A stretch of 34,088 nucleotides of DNA from Lachnospiraceae bacterium (GCA_022510615.1 JAFLTC010000021.1:1-34088); one strand, 5' to 3'; positions 1 through 7,284 are shown, counted from the first letter of the stretch. Program-made: numbers and translations. The notes: generated from the letters alone by a model not told the origin.

Positions 1-240
1 AAATTCTTTAATAATCTCAGTTGAGAGTTTTCTTTTATTCAAATACTCTCTTGCAACTTTACCTTTTACACTAAATAGATTATTTTGGTAAAGTTTTGAA
101 GCAAATGAATATATATCATATAAATCTTGATTCTTTTTAACTGTTTGTTTTTTCCCGTAGCTAAATTCAATTCCAGCCATATCGGCACATTTTTTTACAG
201 CTTCTAAAAAACTTATATTTTCATATTCTTGGATAGATTC
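1..240 (-). pseudogene. DnaG-type DNA primase fragment, broken at its 5' side
   Basis: The minus strand is open for 80 codons from 240 to the left edge with no start codon. The translation contains EYENISFLEAVKKCADMAGI and later LYDIYSFASKLYQNNL and KVAREYLNKRKLS. This is the stretch between the N-terminal zinc-binding domain and the catalytic TOPRIM region of DnaG primases, which make RNA primers at replication forks. Similarity stops around 237: the family normally has GxxxxFxxEYENISF, but here the residues before IQEYENISF do not fit. The zinc domain is therefore missing, and the sequence runs straight into a truncated helicase on the other strand. The rest of the gene lies beyond the window. 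It may be a phage or element primase rather than the housekeeping gene, and I cannot tell which. Family call is fairly sure; the pseudogene status is inferred from the missing 5' end. Confidence 0.75.
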
Positions 241-248
241 ATATTTAA

Positions 249-2471
249 TTTATAAATAATCTAGAAAAAATAAAAGAAAACAATGCCGACCGTGCTTTGT
301 TAATCTCTGCTACGGGTACTGGAAAAACATATGCGTCTGCATTTGCGCTTCGAGAGGAAAATGTAAAGAAGACGCTTTTTTTAGTGCACAGAGAACAAAT
401 TGCAAAACAGGCAATGACAACGTATAAGAAGGTGTTTGGCTCAACAAGAACTTTTGGACTCCTATCAGCTAATTCTAAGGATTATGAAGCGGATTTTCTA
501 TTTGCAACCATGCAGATGATGGCAAAAGAGGAATCGTTAACTAAATTTGACAGACGAGAATTTGATACCATTGTTATTGATGAAGTACATCGTGCAGGAG
601 CAGAAAGCTATCAAAGGATTATGAATTATTTCCAACCGCAGTTTTATTTGGGGATGACTGCAAGTCCAGATCGTACAGATGATTTCGATATTTACCAATT
701 ATTTCATCACAACATTGCTTATGAGATACGGTTACAGCAGGCATTAGAGGATGATCTTCTGTGTCCGTTTCATTACTTTGGTATTACCGATTTAGAAATT
801 GATGGAGAAGTTTTCGATGATGCGGCAGGAGTACGAAATTTTGCCAATTTGGTAAGTGATGACCGTGTGGATTATATCATAAAGCAAGCTGAATACTATG
901 GATATAGTGGAGAGAGTGTGAAAGGATTAATTTTTTGCAGCAGAAGGGATGAGGCACAAGAATTGTCCGAAAAGTTTAATCAAAGGGGCTACCGTACACA
1001 ATTTTTGAGTGGTGATGCTTCGCAAGCGAAAAGGGAGGAGTGCATTGAACGTTTGGTAATGGATACAAGTCATGATGCATTAGACTATATTTTTACAGTA
1101 GATATATTTAATGAGGGTGTAGACATACCAGAAATAAATCAAGTGCTTATGCTTCGGCCAACAGAAAGTCCTATTGTTTTTATTCAACAGTTAGGGCGTG
1201 GTTTGCGTAAGTCGGATGGCAAAGAGTATGTTGTAATTCTTGATTTTATAGGAAATTATATGAATAACTTTATGATTCCAATTGCACTTTCGGGAGACAG
1301 GAGTTATAACAAGGATACAATACGTAGATATGTACGTGAGAGCACTAGAATGATTCCTGGGGCATCTAGTGTTCATTTCGATGAGATTTCTAAGAAGAGG
1401 ATTTTTCGCTCTATTGACAATGTATCTACCACTAAAAAGATGTTAACAGAAAAATATCAAGTATTAAAGTATCGTTTGGGACGTATTCCTACGATTCTTG
1501 ACTTCTATGAATACGGGGAAATAGACCCAATGCTTTTTATAAGTTATGCTAAAACATATGACAATTTTGTACGGATGGTTGATAAAGATTATAAGATTGT
1601 CTTTTCTGAAAAGGAAGAAGCTACTTTGGAATTTATTTCTTCTACAATTTTGAATGGGAAAAGACCACACGAACTAATTATGCTGCAATTGCTTTTCGAG
1701 CAACAAAATATTGATAGAGAGATTTTTACAGAGCGAATGCTACAGGAAGGGGAAGAATTCCGAGAGGCTGATTATTTATCTGCTATCCGGGTGCTGAAAA
1801 AGGATTTTGTAAATACGCAGTCGGAGAAAAAGAAATATTTGTCGGTTGAATTCTTTGAACCAGAAGGGGGTAAAAATAGTTTTCTCGAGCGGGCTATATC
1901 TTATTATCAAGAGATTCAACGTATGCCTTTTAGGGAGGAAATGCAAAACTTAATTAACTATGGATTAAAGAAGTACAGGGATTGTTTTGCTGGTCACGAT
2001 GAAGACAATTTGGTACTTTATGAAAAATACTCCAGAAAAGACATTTGTAGAATTTTAAACTGGGAGAAGGATGATAGCTCCACTATTTATGGATATCGCA
2101 TTAAGTACAACACATGCCCTATTTTTGTTACATATGAAAAAAAGGAAGACATCACTAGTAGTACAAAATATGAAGATCAGTTTATCAATAATCAAATTTT
2201 TAGTTGGCTTACCAGAAGTAAGGTTAGTTTTGATAGTCCCGAAGCAGAACAGCTAATTAATTATGCCAAAACGGGATTGAAAATATTTTTATTTATAAAG
2301 AAAAGTGATGGAGAAGGAAGTGATTTTTATTATATGGGTAGAGTGACGCCTTTGGAATGGGTTCAAACAACCATTCAAAACGATAAGGGCCACCAACTGC
2401 CAATTATGAATTTTAAGATGAAGCTGGAACATAGTGTGAGAAGTGATATTTATGATTATTTCACCAAATAG
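249..2471 (+). CDS. DUF3427-type superfamily 2 DEAD/DEAH helicase, 5'-truncated
   Basis: ATP-dependent nucleic-acid helicase or translocase of the family that normally carries an N-terminal phospholipase-D-like nuclease domain and a C-terminal DUF3427 region. Counting from the TTG at 297: Walker A ATGTGKT (about residues 5-11), HREQ motif Ia, DEVH box (95-98), motif III GMTASPDR, then a helicase C domain ending in GVDIP and QQLGRGLR. About 370 residues of DUF3427-like sequence follow. The frame stays open upstream to 249 (stop at 246), and residues coded there (NNLEKIKENNADRAL) look like normal family sequence, so the TTG is probably not the original start. The whole N-terminal nuclease and Q-motif part is absent, lost at the junction with the primase fragment. 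The gene is AT-rich and followed after 35 bases by a NUDIX gene. Full-length relatives occur in defence or mobile regions. Activity of this remnant is doubtful. Confidence 0.85.
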   Translation, partial: FINNLEKIKENNADRALLISATGTGKTYASAFALREENVKKTLFLVHREQIAKQAMTTYKKVFGSTRTFGLLSANSKDYEADFLFATMQMMAKEESLTKFDRREFDTIVIDEVHRAGAESYQRIMNYFQPQFYLGMTASPDRTDDFDIYQLFHHNIAYEIRLQQALEDDLLCPFHYFGITDLEIDGEVFDDAAGVRNFANLVSDDRVDYIIKQAEYYGYSGESVKGLIFCSRRDEAQELSEKFNQRGYRTQFLSGDASQAKREECIERLVMDTSHDALDYIFTVDIFNEGVDIPEINQVLMLRPTESPIVFIQQLGRGLRKSDGKEYVVILDFIGNYMNNFMIPIALSGDRSYNKDTIRRYVRESTRMIPGASSVHFDEISKKRIFRSIDNVSTTKKMLTEKYQVLKYRLGRIPTILDFYEYGEIDPMLFISYAKTYDNFVRMVDKDYKIVFSEKEEATLEFISSTILNGKRPHELIMLQLLFEQQNIDREIFTERMLQEGEEFREADYLSAIRVLKKDFVNTQSEKKKYLSVEFFEPEGGKNSFLERAISYYQEIQRMPFREEMQNLINYGLKKYRDCFAGHDEDNLVLYEKYSRKDICRILNWEKDDSSTIYGYRIKYNTCPIFVTYEKKEDITSSTKYEDQFINNQIFSWLTRSKVSFDSPEAEQLINYAKTGLKIFLFIKKSDGEGSDFYYMGRVTPLEWVQTTIQNDKGHQLPIMNFKMKLEHSVRSDIYDYFTK

Positions 2472-2506
2472 TGTTTGTAACAACAGAAAAACGAGGAAAA
2501 ATATTA

Positions 2507-2905
2507 ATGGAAAATAACAGAAAACGAATTGAAGTGGTAGCAGCGGTTATAATGGACGAAGGAAAAGTGTTTGCAACTCAAAGAGGTTATGGAGAGTTTA
2601 AGGATGGCTGGGAATTTCCAGGTGGTAAGATAGAGAAGGGTGAAAGCCCCCAGCAGGCATTATTACGCGAAATCAAAGAGGAACTTGATACAGAAATTAG
2701 TGTTGGAGAATTGCTGGATACAATCGAATATGATTATCCTGATTTTTATCTTACCATGCATTGTTATTTGTGTACTGTCAAATCAGGCGACTTAGTATTG
2801 AAGGAGCATGAAGCTGCGAAATGGTTAAGTCGGGACTCACTGGATAGCGTTGAATGGCTTCCGGCAGATATAGGTCTGATAGATAAGTTGCGTAGAATTC
2901 TTTGA
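2507..2905 (+). CDS. MutT-type NUDIX hydrolase, (8-oxo-)dGTP diphosphatase-like
   Basis: Predicted nucleoside triphosphate pyrophosphohydrolase of the MutT group, which cleaves oxidised or other (d)NTPs to the monophosphate and pyrophosphate. The 132-residue product has a complete NUDIX box at residues 40-59: G40, E46, R54-E55 and E58-E59 are all present, preceded by the WEFPGGK signature typical of 8-oxo-dGTPases. Length is normal for MutT. I chose ATG 2507 because GAGG lies 8-10 bases upstream; a GTG at 2471 would add 12 residues but overlaps the helicase stop and has no clear ribosome binding site. The gene follows the DUF3427 helicase closely and was probably its operon partner. Substrate cannot be fixed from sequence. 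Confidence 0.85.
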   Translation: MENNRKRIEVVAAVIMDEGKVFATQRGYGEFKDGWEFPGGKIEKGESPQQALLREIKEELDTEISVGELLDTIEYDYPDFYLTMHCYLCTVKSGDLVLKEHEAAKWLSRDSLDSVEWLPADIGLIDKLRRIL

Positions 2906-3386
2906 ATTTGCAACAAATCTGTAGTCTGCTTCTTTTTTGGATTAATTGCATCCAATTTGTGTGAGTATAATATTGTCATAATTGCTTCGTTTGAAGTTAT
3001 TTGTCTTGGAGGTAGTATATATAATGTGTAGTATATTTTAATTACACAAAAGCGAGTGGGGCGGGCGAATATCAACATTATTTACGGATACAATTTGGAC
3101 AGATTTCCGCTGTTCTTATTTTATTTCTAAAATTTTTAAATAATATATGAAAAGAACGAAATAAAGCACATGAAAAAGTATCTATAAATTGTATAGAATC
3201 ACTTTTGGTTTTGCAAAATTAGGTGGCAAAGTTTTCGTTTCTATCCGTATTTTGCCTTTTAATGGAGGTGGGCTGTAGGTGCAATTTGTATTTGCCATGT
3301 GTTTTGAAATATGATATACCCTTTAGCATTATACTATTTGATGTATTTCTGTTGCATTAACCATGTTGAAGTTTTGTAAAAATATA
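2906..3386. other. Non-coding AT-rich gap
   Basis: About 480 bases without a convincing gene. It follows the NUDIX gene and precedes the promoter at 3387. Open stretches here are short, rich in Phe/Ile/Tyr, and lack ribosome binding sites. No tRNA, riboswitch or strong hairpin was recognised. It may be eroded sequence between two cargo units. Confidence 0.5.
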
Positions 3387-3415
3387 TTGACATATAAAAG
3401 AAAACGATATAGAAT
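3387..3415 (+). promoter_or_regulatory. Sigma-A-type promoter for the 3447 gene
   Basis: TTGACA (3387-3392) and TAGAAT (3410-3415) are separated by 17 bases, followed about 30 bases later by the AGGTGG ribosome binding site and ATG 3447. The -35 is perfect and the -10 has five of six consensus bases. Confidence 0.75.
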
Positions 3416-3446
3416 AGTATTAAGATAAAAATAGGTGGATGATAAA

Positions 3447-3818
3447 ATGGAATTTAATTTTGATTGGAACTATATTTCTTCGGGGGCACCATATATTACT
3501 ATTAGTGAATTAGGACTTGCATTTAATAGTCCGGCTATTAGTATGTTAGGAAATCCTGAAAAAGTCATATTGGGATTTGATTTAGACAATATGACGATAG
3601 GAATAAAAGAATATGAGAATGAACTGGATATAAAGTCATATGATTTTTTAAGTAGAGTTAGGAGTGGTTGGATAAGGATTGGGTGTAAAGATTTTGTAAA
3701 AAATCTTTCTAACATCACAGGATTAAGTTTTTCACCAGCTATTAAGTATTTAGCACAATACGATAAGGAAGCAAAAATTTTATATATAACAATAAATAAT
3801 CATGAAAATGAAGAATAA
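3447..3818 (+). CDS. Hypothetical protein, 123 residues
   Basis: I do not recognise this family. The product starts MEFNFDWNYISSGAPYITIS and looks soluble and globular, with no signal peptide or membrane segment. Two halves have a similar texture: an N-terminal part with PYITISELGLAFN and VILGFD, and a C-terminal part with WIRIGCKDFVKNL and AKILYITI, each predicted to be mixed helix and strand. ATG 3447 is preferred over the GTG at 3435, because AGGTGG (3433-3438) sits at the right distance from the ATG and overlaps the GTG. It has its own sigma-A promoter 32 bases upstream and is followed by a stacked hairpin at 3825-3862. It sits alone between two cargo units of the AT-rich island. Confidence 0.7.
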   Translation: MEFNFDWNYISSGAPYITISELGLAFNSPAISMLGNPEKVILGFDLDNMTIGIKEYENELDIKSYDFLSRVRSGWIRIGCKDFVKNLSNITGLSFSPAIKYLAQYDKEAKILYITINNHENEE

Positions 3819-3824
3819 ACTAAA

Positions 3825-3862
3825 AGCACATTGAAAATTATTGGCGTAATTAACAATGTGCT
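3825..3862. repeat. Stacked inverted repeat (hairpin) after the 3447 gene
   Basis: Perfect 9-bp arms AGCACATTG (3825-3833) and CAATGTGCT (3854-3862). Inside them is a second stem, AATTA (3836-3840) with TAATT (3847-3851), separated from the first by a symmetric AA/AA internal loop. The apical loop is TTGGCG. No T-run follows, so it is not a standard intrinsic terminator; it could stabilise the mRNA 3' end or be a protein or RNA target site. Confidence 0.6.
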
Positions 3863-3974
3863 ATCAGTCAAGTGTGCATAACGACACTTCCTTTACTATG
3901 TCATTATAGCACATCCATGGCTGAAATCAAGAACTATTTCAGAAATAGGGTGTGTTTTTTGTACCCTTTTTTAA

Positions 3975-3990
3975 AAAATAATTAAAGGAG
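3975..3990 (+). repeat. 16-base leader block, copy 1
   Basis: AAAATAATTAAAGGAG here is repeated exactly at 5122-5137. Each copy ends in the ribosome binding site of the following gene (ATG 4000 and ATG 5144). Confidence 0.7.
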
Positions 3991-3999
3991 AGATATATA

Positions 4000-4623
4000 A
4001 TGACAGGAATTACAATGGATAAGTATGATAAGTTATTAAGAAATCGTTATTTGGGAGATGAATTATTTGGCATTCCTAAATTACATATTCAAGATTTGGA
4101 TGAAAAAGAATTTGTTTTTATGGGCTTCGATCATGTGAGTAATAAAAAACACCGAGATGAAGATAAAACAATACACTTTTTTTTAGATGATAGTAAATTT
4201 GAAAGAGTGTATTTGTATCCAGAAAAATATATTGAAAGATTGGCTAAATACAGAGCACTTCTTACGCCAGATTTTAGTGTATATGAAGACATGCCACTTG
4301 CATTGCAGATTAATAGTGTATTTAAAAATAGATGGTGTGGTGCTTATTGGCAAGAATATGGATTGAAAGTGATACCAACTATTAGTTGGAGTGATGAAAG
4401 AAGCCTGTCATTTTGCTTTAATGGTATAGAGAAGCATTCAATAGTAGCTGTATCTACTTTAGGCTCGAAAAAGGTAAAGAAAAAATTTATGTATGGGTAT
4501 GATGCAATGTTAGAGCAAATTGAGCCATCTGTGATTTTATGCTATGACAAACCTTTCAAAGAAATGAAAGGAAATGTTAAATTTATAGATTATCTTCAGG
4601 CAACGGGGAGGTGTTGTGCATAA
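4000..4623 (+). CDS. DUF4417 domain-containing protein
   Basis: Product of 207 residues matching the DUF4417 family, known mainly from phages, plasmids and integrative elements; no biochemical role is established to my knowledge. Family marks: FMGFDHVSN near residue 40, TIHFFLDDSKFERVY near 55-70, LTPDFSVYEDMPLALQ near 90-105, then RWCGAYWQEYGLKVIPTISW and VAVSTLGS. ATG 4000 is preceded by AAAGGAG (3984-3990). The stop TAA (4621-4623) shares its last base with the ATG of the next gene, so the two are almost certainly translationally coupled. The leader shares a 16-base block with that of the 41-residue ORF at 5144. Composition is AT-rich like the island around it. Confidence 0.85.
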   Translation: MTGITMDKYDKLLRNRYLGDELFGIPKLHIQDLDEKEFVFMGFDHVSNKKHRDEDKTIHFFLDDSKFERVYLYPEKYIERLAKYRALLTPDFSVYEDMPLALQINSVFKNRWCGAYWQEYGLKVIPTISWSDERSLSFCFNGIEKHSIVAVSTLGSKKVKKKFMYGYDAMLEQIEPSVILCYDKPFKEMKGNVKFIDYLQATGRCCA

Positions 4624-4964
4624 TGGGAGGTAGAGGAAAAACGCTTGGAAATAGCTATCGTCAAGTTAAATTGCATGAATATGAAGAACATTTGAAAATT
4701 GAAAAGATTATTAATGAAAGCGATAAAATTCGTAGCAAGGGCTTTGGTGGAACAGGTAGAAATGGTGTGATTCCCCTAAAAAAATGTGCTTGTTGTGAAG
4801 AATATACGATTCTGGTAAATCAGCATCATACAGAATGTAATGTTTGTGGATGGATAGATGACCCGTTGCAGAATGCGAACCCTGATAGTGAAGGAGGAAT
4901 GAATCCAATCTGTTTAAGTGAGGCAAAATATAATTGGGAAAATTACAGGAGAATTATAGTTTAG
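4623..4964 (+). CDS. CPCC-type cysteine-rich protein
   Basis: Product of 113 residues. The C-terminal half carries four cysteines in two pairs, CACCEEYT and CNVCGWIDD, followed by GGMNPICLSEAK. This is the layout of the Cys-rich CPCC family, predicted to bind zinc; the first motif here is CACC rather than CPCC. The N-terminal half begins MGGRGKTLGNSY and is charged and probably helical. Start ATG 4623 overlaps the DUF4417 stop in a TAATG arrangement, with GGGGAGG (4605-4611) upstream. DUF4417 and a CPCC protein made in fixed ratio suggests they act together, but the function is unknown. Confidence 0.8.
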   Translation: MGGRGKTLGNSYRQVKLHEYEEHLKIEKIINESDKIRSKGFGGTGRNGVIPLKKCACCEEYTILVNQHHTECNVCGWIDDPLQNANPDSEGGMNPICLSEAKYNWENYRRIIV

Positions 4965-5121
4965 AATTAATTATAAATATGAAAAATGTTACTTATAACA
5001 TATTGTACACATATTAATGATAGAATTTCGAGGACATACGGATTATGATACTATACAAGAGTATCAAAGTGAAAATTATTAAAAGTAAACTGTACTGTTA
5101 ATGCAAATTGTATAATTCTCT

Positions 5122-5137
5122 AAAATAATTAAAGGAG
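5122..5137 (+). repeat. 16-base leader block, copy 2
   Basis: Exact copy of 3975-3990. It includes the AAAGGAG used by the 41-residue ORF at 5144. Confidence 0.7.
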
Positions 5138-5143
5138 TGACTT

Positions 5144-5269
5144 ATGATGGCTGAACATGACATAAAGGATATAATAGATATAAACGGAAATTTGATAAAT
5201 GAAAAAAGTGGGATACATAAGCTTACTACCAAGGGGGATGTTTATGATAGTTATTTTGGGATATATTGA
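5144..5269 (+). CDS. Small ORF of 41 residues overlapping the protease gene
   Basis: A small acidic peptide starting MMAEHDIKDIIDINGNLINE and ending in a Tyr-rich tail (VYDSYFGIY). There is no signal peptide or membrane segment. It has one of the better ribosome binding sites in the island, AAAGGAG (5131-5137), 6 bases before ATG 5144, in the same leader block as the DUF4417 gene. Its TGA (5267-5269) lies 26 bases inside the metalloprotease gene if that starts at 5244, which implies translational coupling. It could be a leader peptide, or a substrate or partner of the protease. I do not recognise it. An N-terminal remnant of a longer gene is the main alternative. Confidence 0.5.
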   Translation: MMAEHDIKDIIDINGNLINEKSGIHKLTTKGDVYDSYFGIY

Positions 5270-6644
5270 GGAAATAGCATTGCTTCTTATTTGGTATAAA
5301 TATATATTAGTAAATGAGTTAAAAAGAAAGCACATACTTAAGGACAGTTTAGGTGTATTATATAATCATGGTCAAACAATAATTCGAATTATATTTGGAA
5401 TAAGGGAAATAGAGGACGAAAAAAAGGAGAATTTTATTAGAATAAAAAAATGTTTAGATAATTTATTTTTTGAGGGCTCCCTTTTTATTGTATATTTTTT
5501 GATGGGACCGATTTTTTTAAATATAGTAATACCTAGTAATGAAGGTAAAATAGCTAAGTGTATAATTTATATAGTATTTTTGAGCTTTTTATTAATAGGA
5601 AAGTTAAAAGAAGATACTCAAAAAATAGCCATAATACTTAATGAATATACAGAAAATGTAATGATTCCTATCATACAAAAACCAGAATTAATTCAAATAG
5701 CCAAATCAAACGAAATACCTGTTAGGTGGACAAAGCAGAAAGCATTTGTGTTTCTGGGATATTTATTTTTAATGCCGATCATGTTTATAGCAATGAATTA
5801 TTTGTCTGTAAGGAAGGAATTTCAATATATAGCAGTTTTGGTATTGGTAGTTATAGTAGCAGGAGATACTTTTGTTTTAAAAAAAAGGAAAAAGATTACT
5901 AGAGAGAGAAAAGATGGGATAATAGTAAATGGTATTGAACTTGAGTTCATTAAGGATGAAATAGTAAATATGTGTTATCGCTTGAATATACAGAATCTGG
6001 AGTGTAAATTAAGTGAAAGAAGTGAAGTTGGAGTACAAACTAAAATAAAGGAGGATAATGTTCCACAAGTTGAAATAAGTAACTATTTCTTGAACTTAAT
6101 TTGTAGAGATGGGGCAAAAACAATTTTGCTATTTACCATTGGTCATGAATTAGGTCATATATATTATAAGGATTGGATAAATATTAAAAAGCGTATGAAA
6201 AGGACAAATTTAATTGTATTGTTAGGACAAGTTTTTTTTATATTGATTATGCTATTGCTAGCAGCAGTGTGTCCTCAATTGATTATTTGGATAATACCTT
6301 TATTTTTGATAGAAGTAACAATAGGGCATGTAATGTGTGACATCAGATATTGGGAACAAATTGCTGAGTTACGGGCGGATAGATTATCAATACAAATATG
6401 TAATGGTAATAAAAGGGTATTTACAAAGTTCTGGAAAGAAAATTCGAAAAGAAATGATATAAATAAAACTAATATATTAAGTCAATTTTATAGAAAGTAT
6501 ATAAAACAAGAGGCACATCCTTCTATGTATAGGCGGATGGAACTTTTAGAAAAAAGAGAGAAGTGGTTTTGGTGGGAATATATTGAACATGCATTAGTAA
6601 TTATAAAATGGAGAGTTTCTAATCATGGATGGAATGGAGTGTAG
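5244..6644 (+). CDS. M48-like integral membrane metalloprotease
   Basis: Predicted zinc metalloprotease of the M48 type embedded in the cell membrane. The 466-residue product has HELGH (H301, H305), and about 70 residues later AELRAD, where E375 is the expected third zinc ligand. Hydrophobic segments lie at about residues 1-20, 75-98, 105-122, 165-188 and 193-212, and a pair at 315-350 lies between the two halves of the active site, as in HtpX and Ste24-type proteases. The fold differs from chaperone-linked HtpX in its longer N-terminal membrane part. ATG 5244 is chosen because AAGGGGG lies 6 bases upstream; an ATG at 5199 would add 15 residues without a site. The gene overlaps a small ORF at each end (5144-5269 and 6629-6694). 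M48 enzymes cut membrane or short peptides, so a peptide-processing role is plausible but unproven. Confidence 0.8.
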   Translation: MIVILGYIEEIALLLIWYKYILVNELKRKHILKDSLGVLYNHGQTIIRIIFGIREIEDEKKENFIRIKKCLDNLFFEGSLFIVYFLMGPIFLNIVIPSNEGKIAKCIIYIVFLSFLLIGKLKEDTQKIAIILNEYTENVMIPIIQKPELIQIAKSNEIPVRWTKQKAFVFLGYLFLMPIMFIAMNYLSVRKEFQYIAVLVLVVIVAGDTFVLKKRKKITRERKDGIIVNGIELEFIKDEIVNMCYRLNIQNLECKLSERSEVGVQTKIKEDNVPQVEISNYFLNLICRDGAKTILLFTIGHELGHIYYKDWINIKKRMKRTNLIVLLGQVFFILIMLLLAAVCPQLIIWIIPLFLIEVTIGHVMCDIRYWEQIAELRADRLSIQICNGNKRVFTKFWKENSKRNDINKTNILSQFYRKYIKQEAHPSMYRRMELLEKREKWFWWEYIEHALVIIKWRVSNHGWNGV

Positions 6645-6694
6645 TTAAAGAATTCATAAACGCAATAAAAGGATGGATTGATAAACTAAAATGA
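6629..6694 (+). CDS. 21-residue amphipathic-helix peptide, PSM-like (tentative)
   Basis: ATG 6629 overlaps the last 16 bases of the metalloprotease gene and reads 21 codons to TGA 6692. The peptide begins MEWSVVKEF and ends KGWIDKLK. Its hydrophobic residues W3, V6, I10, I13, I17 and L20, with V5, F9 and W16, follow an i, i+3, i+4 pattern. Charged or polar K7, E8, N11, K14, D18, K19 and K21 fill the other face; net charge is about +1. This is the design of phenol-soluble modulins, delta-toxin and some leaderless bacteriocins. The ribosome binding site is weak (GGAG about 15 bases upstream), so expression would depend on coupling to the protease. It is short enough to be chance. Confidence 0.4.
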   Translation: MEWSVVKEFINAIKGWIDKLK

Positions 6695-6803
6695 TGGGAA
6701 TATAAATGTTGAAAGAACATGGAGAGAATGTTATAGTACATTTTATAACAATGTTGCAAGTATTAGATTTATATAACTCTATCCCCCCGAAAGGAGGCCC
6801 GCC

Positions 6804-7208
6804 ATGGATTATTTTTTTAACGACAATATTCTCGAATGTGAAATCGCAGTAATAGCCCAAAAGCAGCAAGCATTTACAAAACGTATGCTTAAATACGCAC
6901 ATATATTAGGTGGTTTGACGGCAAGCTCTCCTGTGGCTTCAGAACGTGATTCCGAAATGCCAGATCGAATTACTTCGGGGCATTCGACGAACCTGATTCG
7001 GAAAGAGCATCCTGCGGCGGAGACTTGGCACAGGCTTTGGCTTATTCTCGAGAAAGAAAGCGAATGGGAAAAAAGGTGTTACCAGGCATTAAAGGATATG
7101 GCGGAAGCACATCCTATCTGTGCATGGTTTATTGTGGCAGTCCTGATTTCTATACTTACAGGTTTGCTATCAAACTGTATCTATAACGGAATTATGGGAA
7201 TTGAGTAA
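6804..7208 (+). CDS. Hypothetical tail-anchored membrane protein, 134 residues
   Basis: Unrecognised. ATG 6804 has a near-perfect ribosome binding site (AAAGGAGG, 6 bases upstream). Residues 1-90 are polar and helical with a Ser/Pro/Glu-rich middle and a Trp-rich patch (ETWHRLWLILEKE). Residues about 108-130 (ICAWFIVAVLISILTGLLSN) form one membrane segment close to the C-terminus, so the bulk is probably cytoplasmic and anchored by its tail. The gene marks the change from AT-rich island to more balanced chromosome composition and ends at a strong terminator (7258-7284). A holin-like or single-pass sensor role cannot be told apart. Confidence 0.65.
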   Translation: MDYFFNDNILECEIAVIAQKQQAFTKRMLKYAHILGGLTASSPVASERDSEMPDRITSGHSTNLIRKEHPAAETWHRLWLILEKESEWEKRCYQALKDMAEAHPICAWFIVAVLISILTGLLSNCIYNGIMGIE

Positions 7209-7257
7209 TAGAGTAATCTCTCTGAAATCCGTAAATAATAAGAAAACAAACAGCAAT

Positions 7258-7284
7258 AAAAAGTCCGAGCTTTTCGGACTTTTT
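7258..7284 (+). terminator. Intrinsic terminator closing the island
   Basis: Perfect 11-bp stem AAAAAGTCCGA / TCGGACTTTTT with a GCTTT loop. The right arm ends in a T-run and works in either direction. Confidence 0.9.

Noticed and set aside
3950-3974. Possible terminator GGGT...ACCC followed by T-run upstream of the DUF4417 gene
   Set aside because: Only a 4-bp stem with a T-filled loop; too weak to call.
5037-5093. 18-codon Lys-rich ORF upstream of the 41-residue ORF
   Set aside because: Poorly placed GAGG and no helical or signal pattern beyond what AT-rich sequence gives by chance.
6706-6852. 48-codon plus-strand ORF between the protease gene and the 6804 gene
   Set aside because: No ribosome binding site, and its second half overlaps the better-supported gene at 6804 in another frame.
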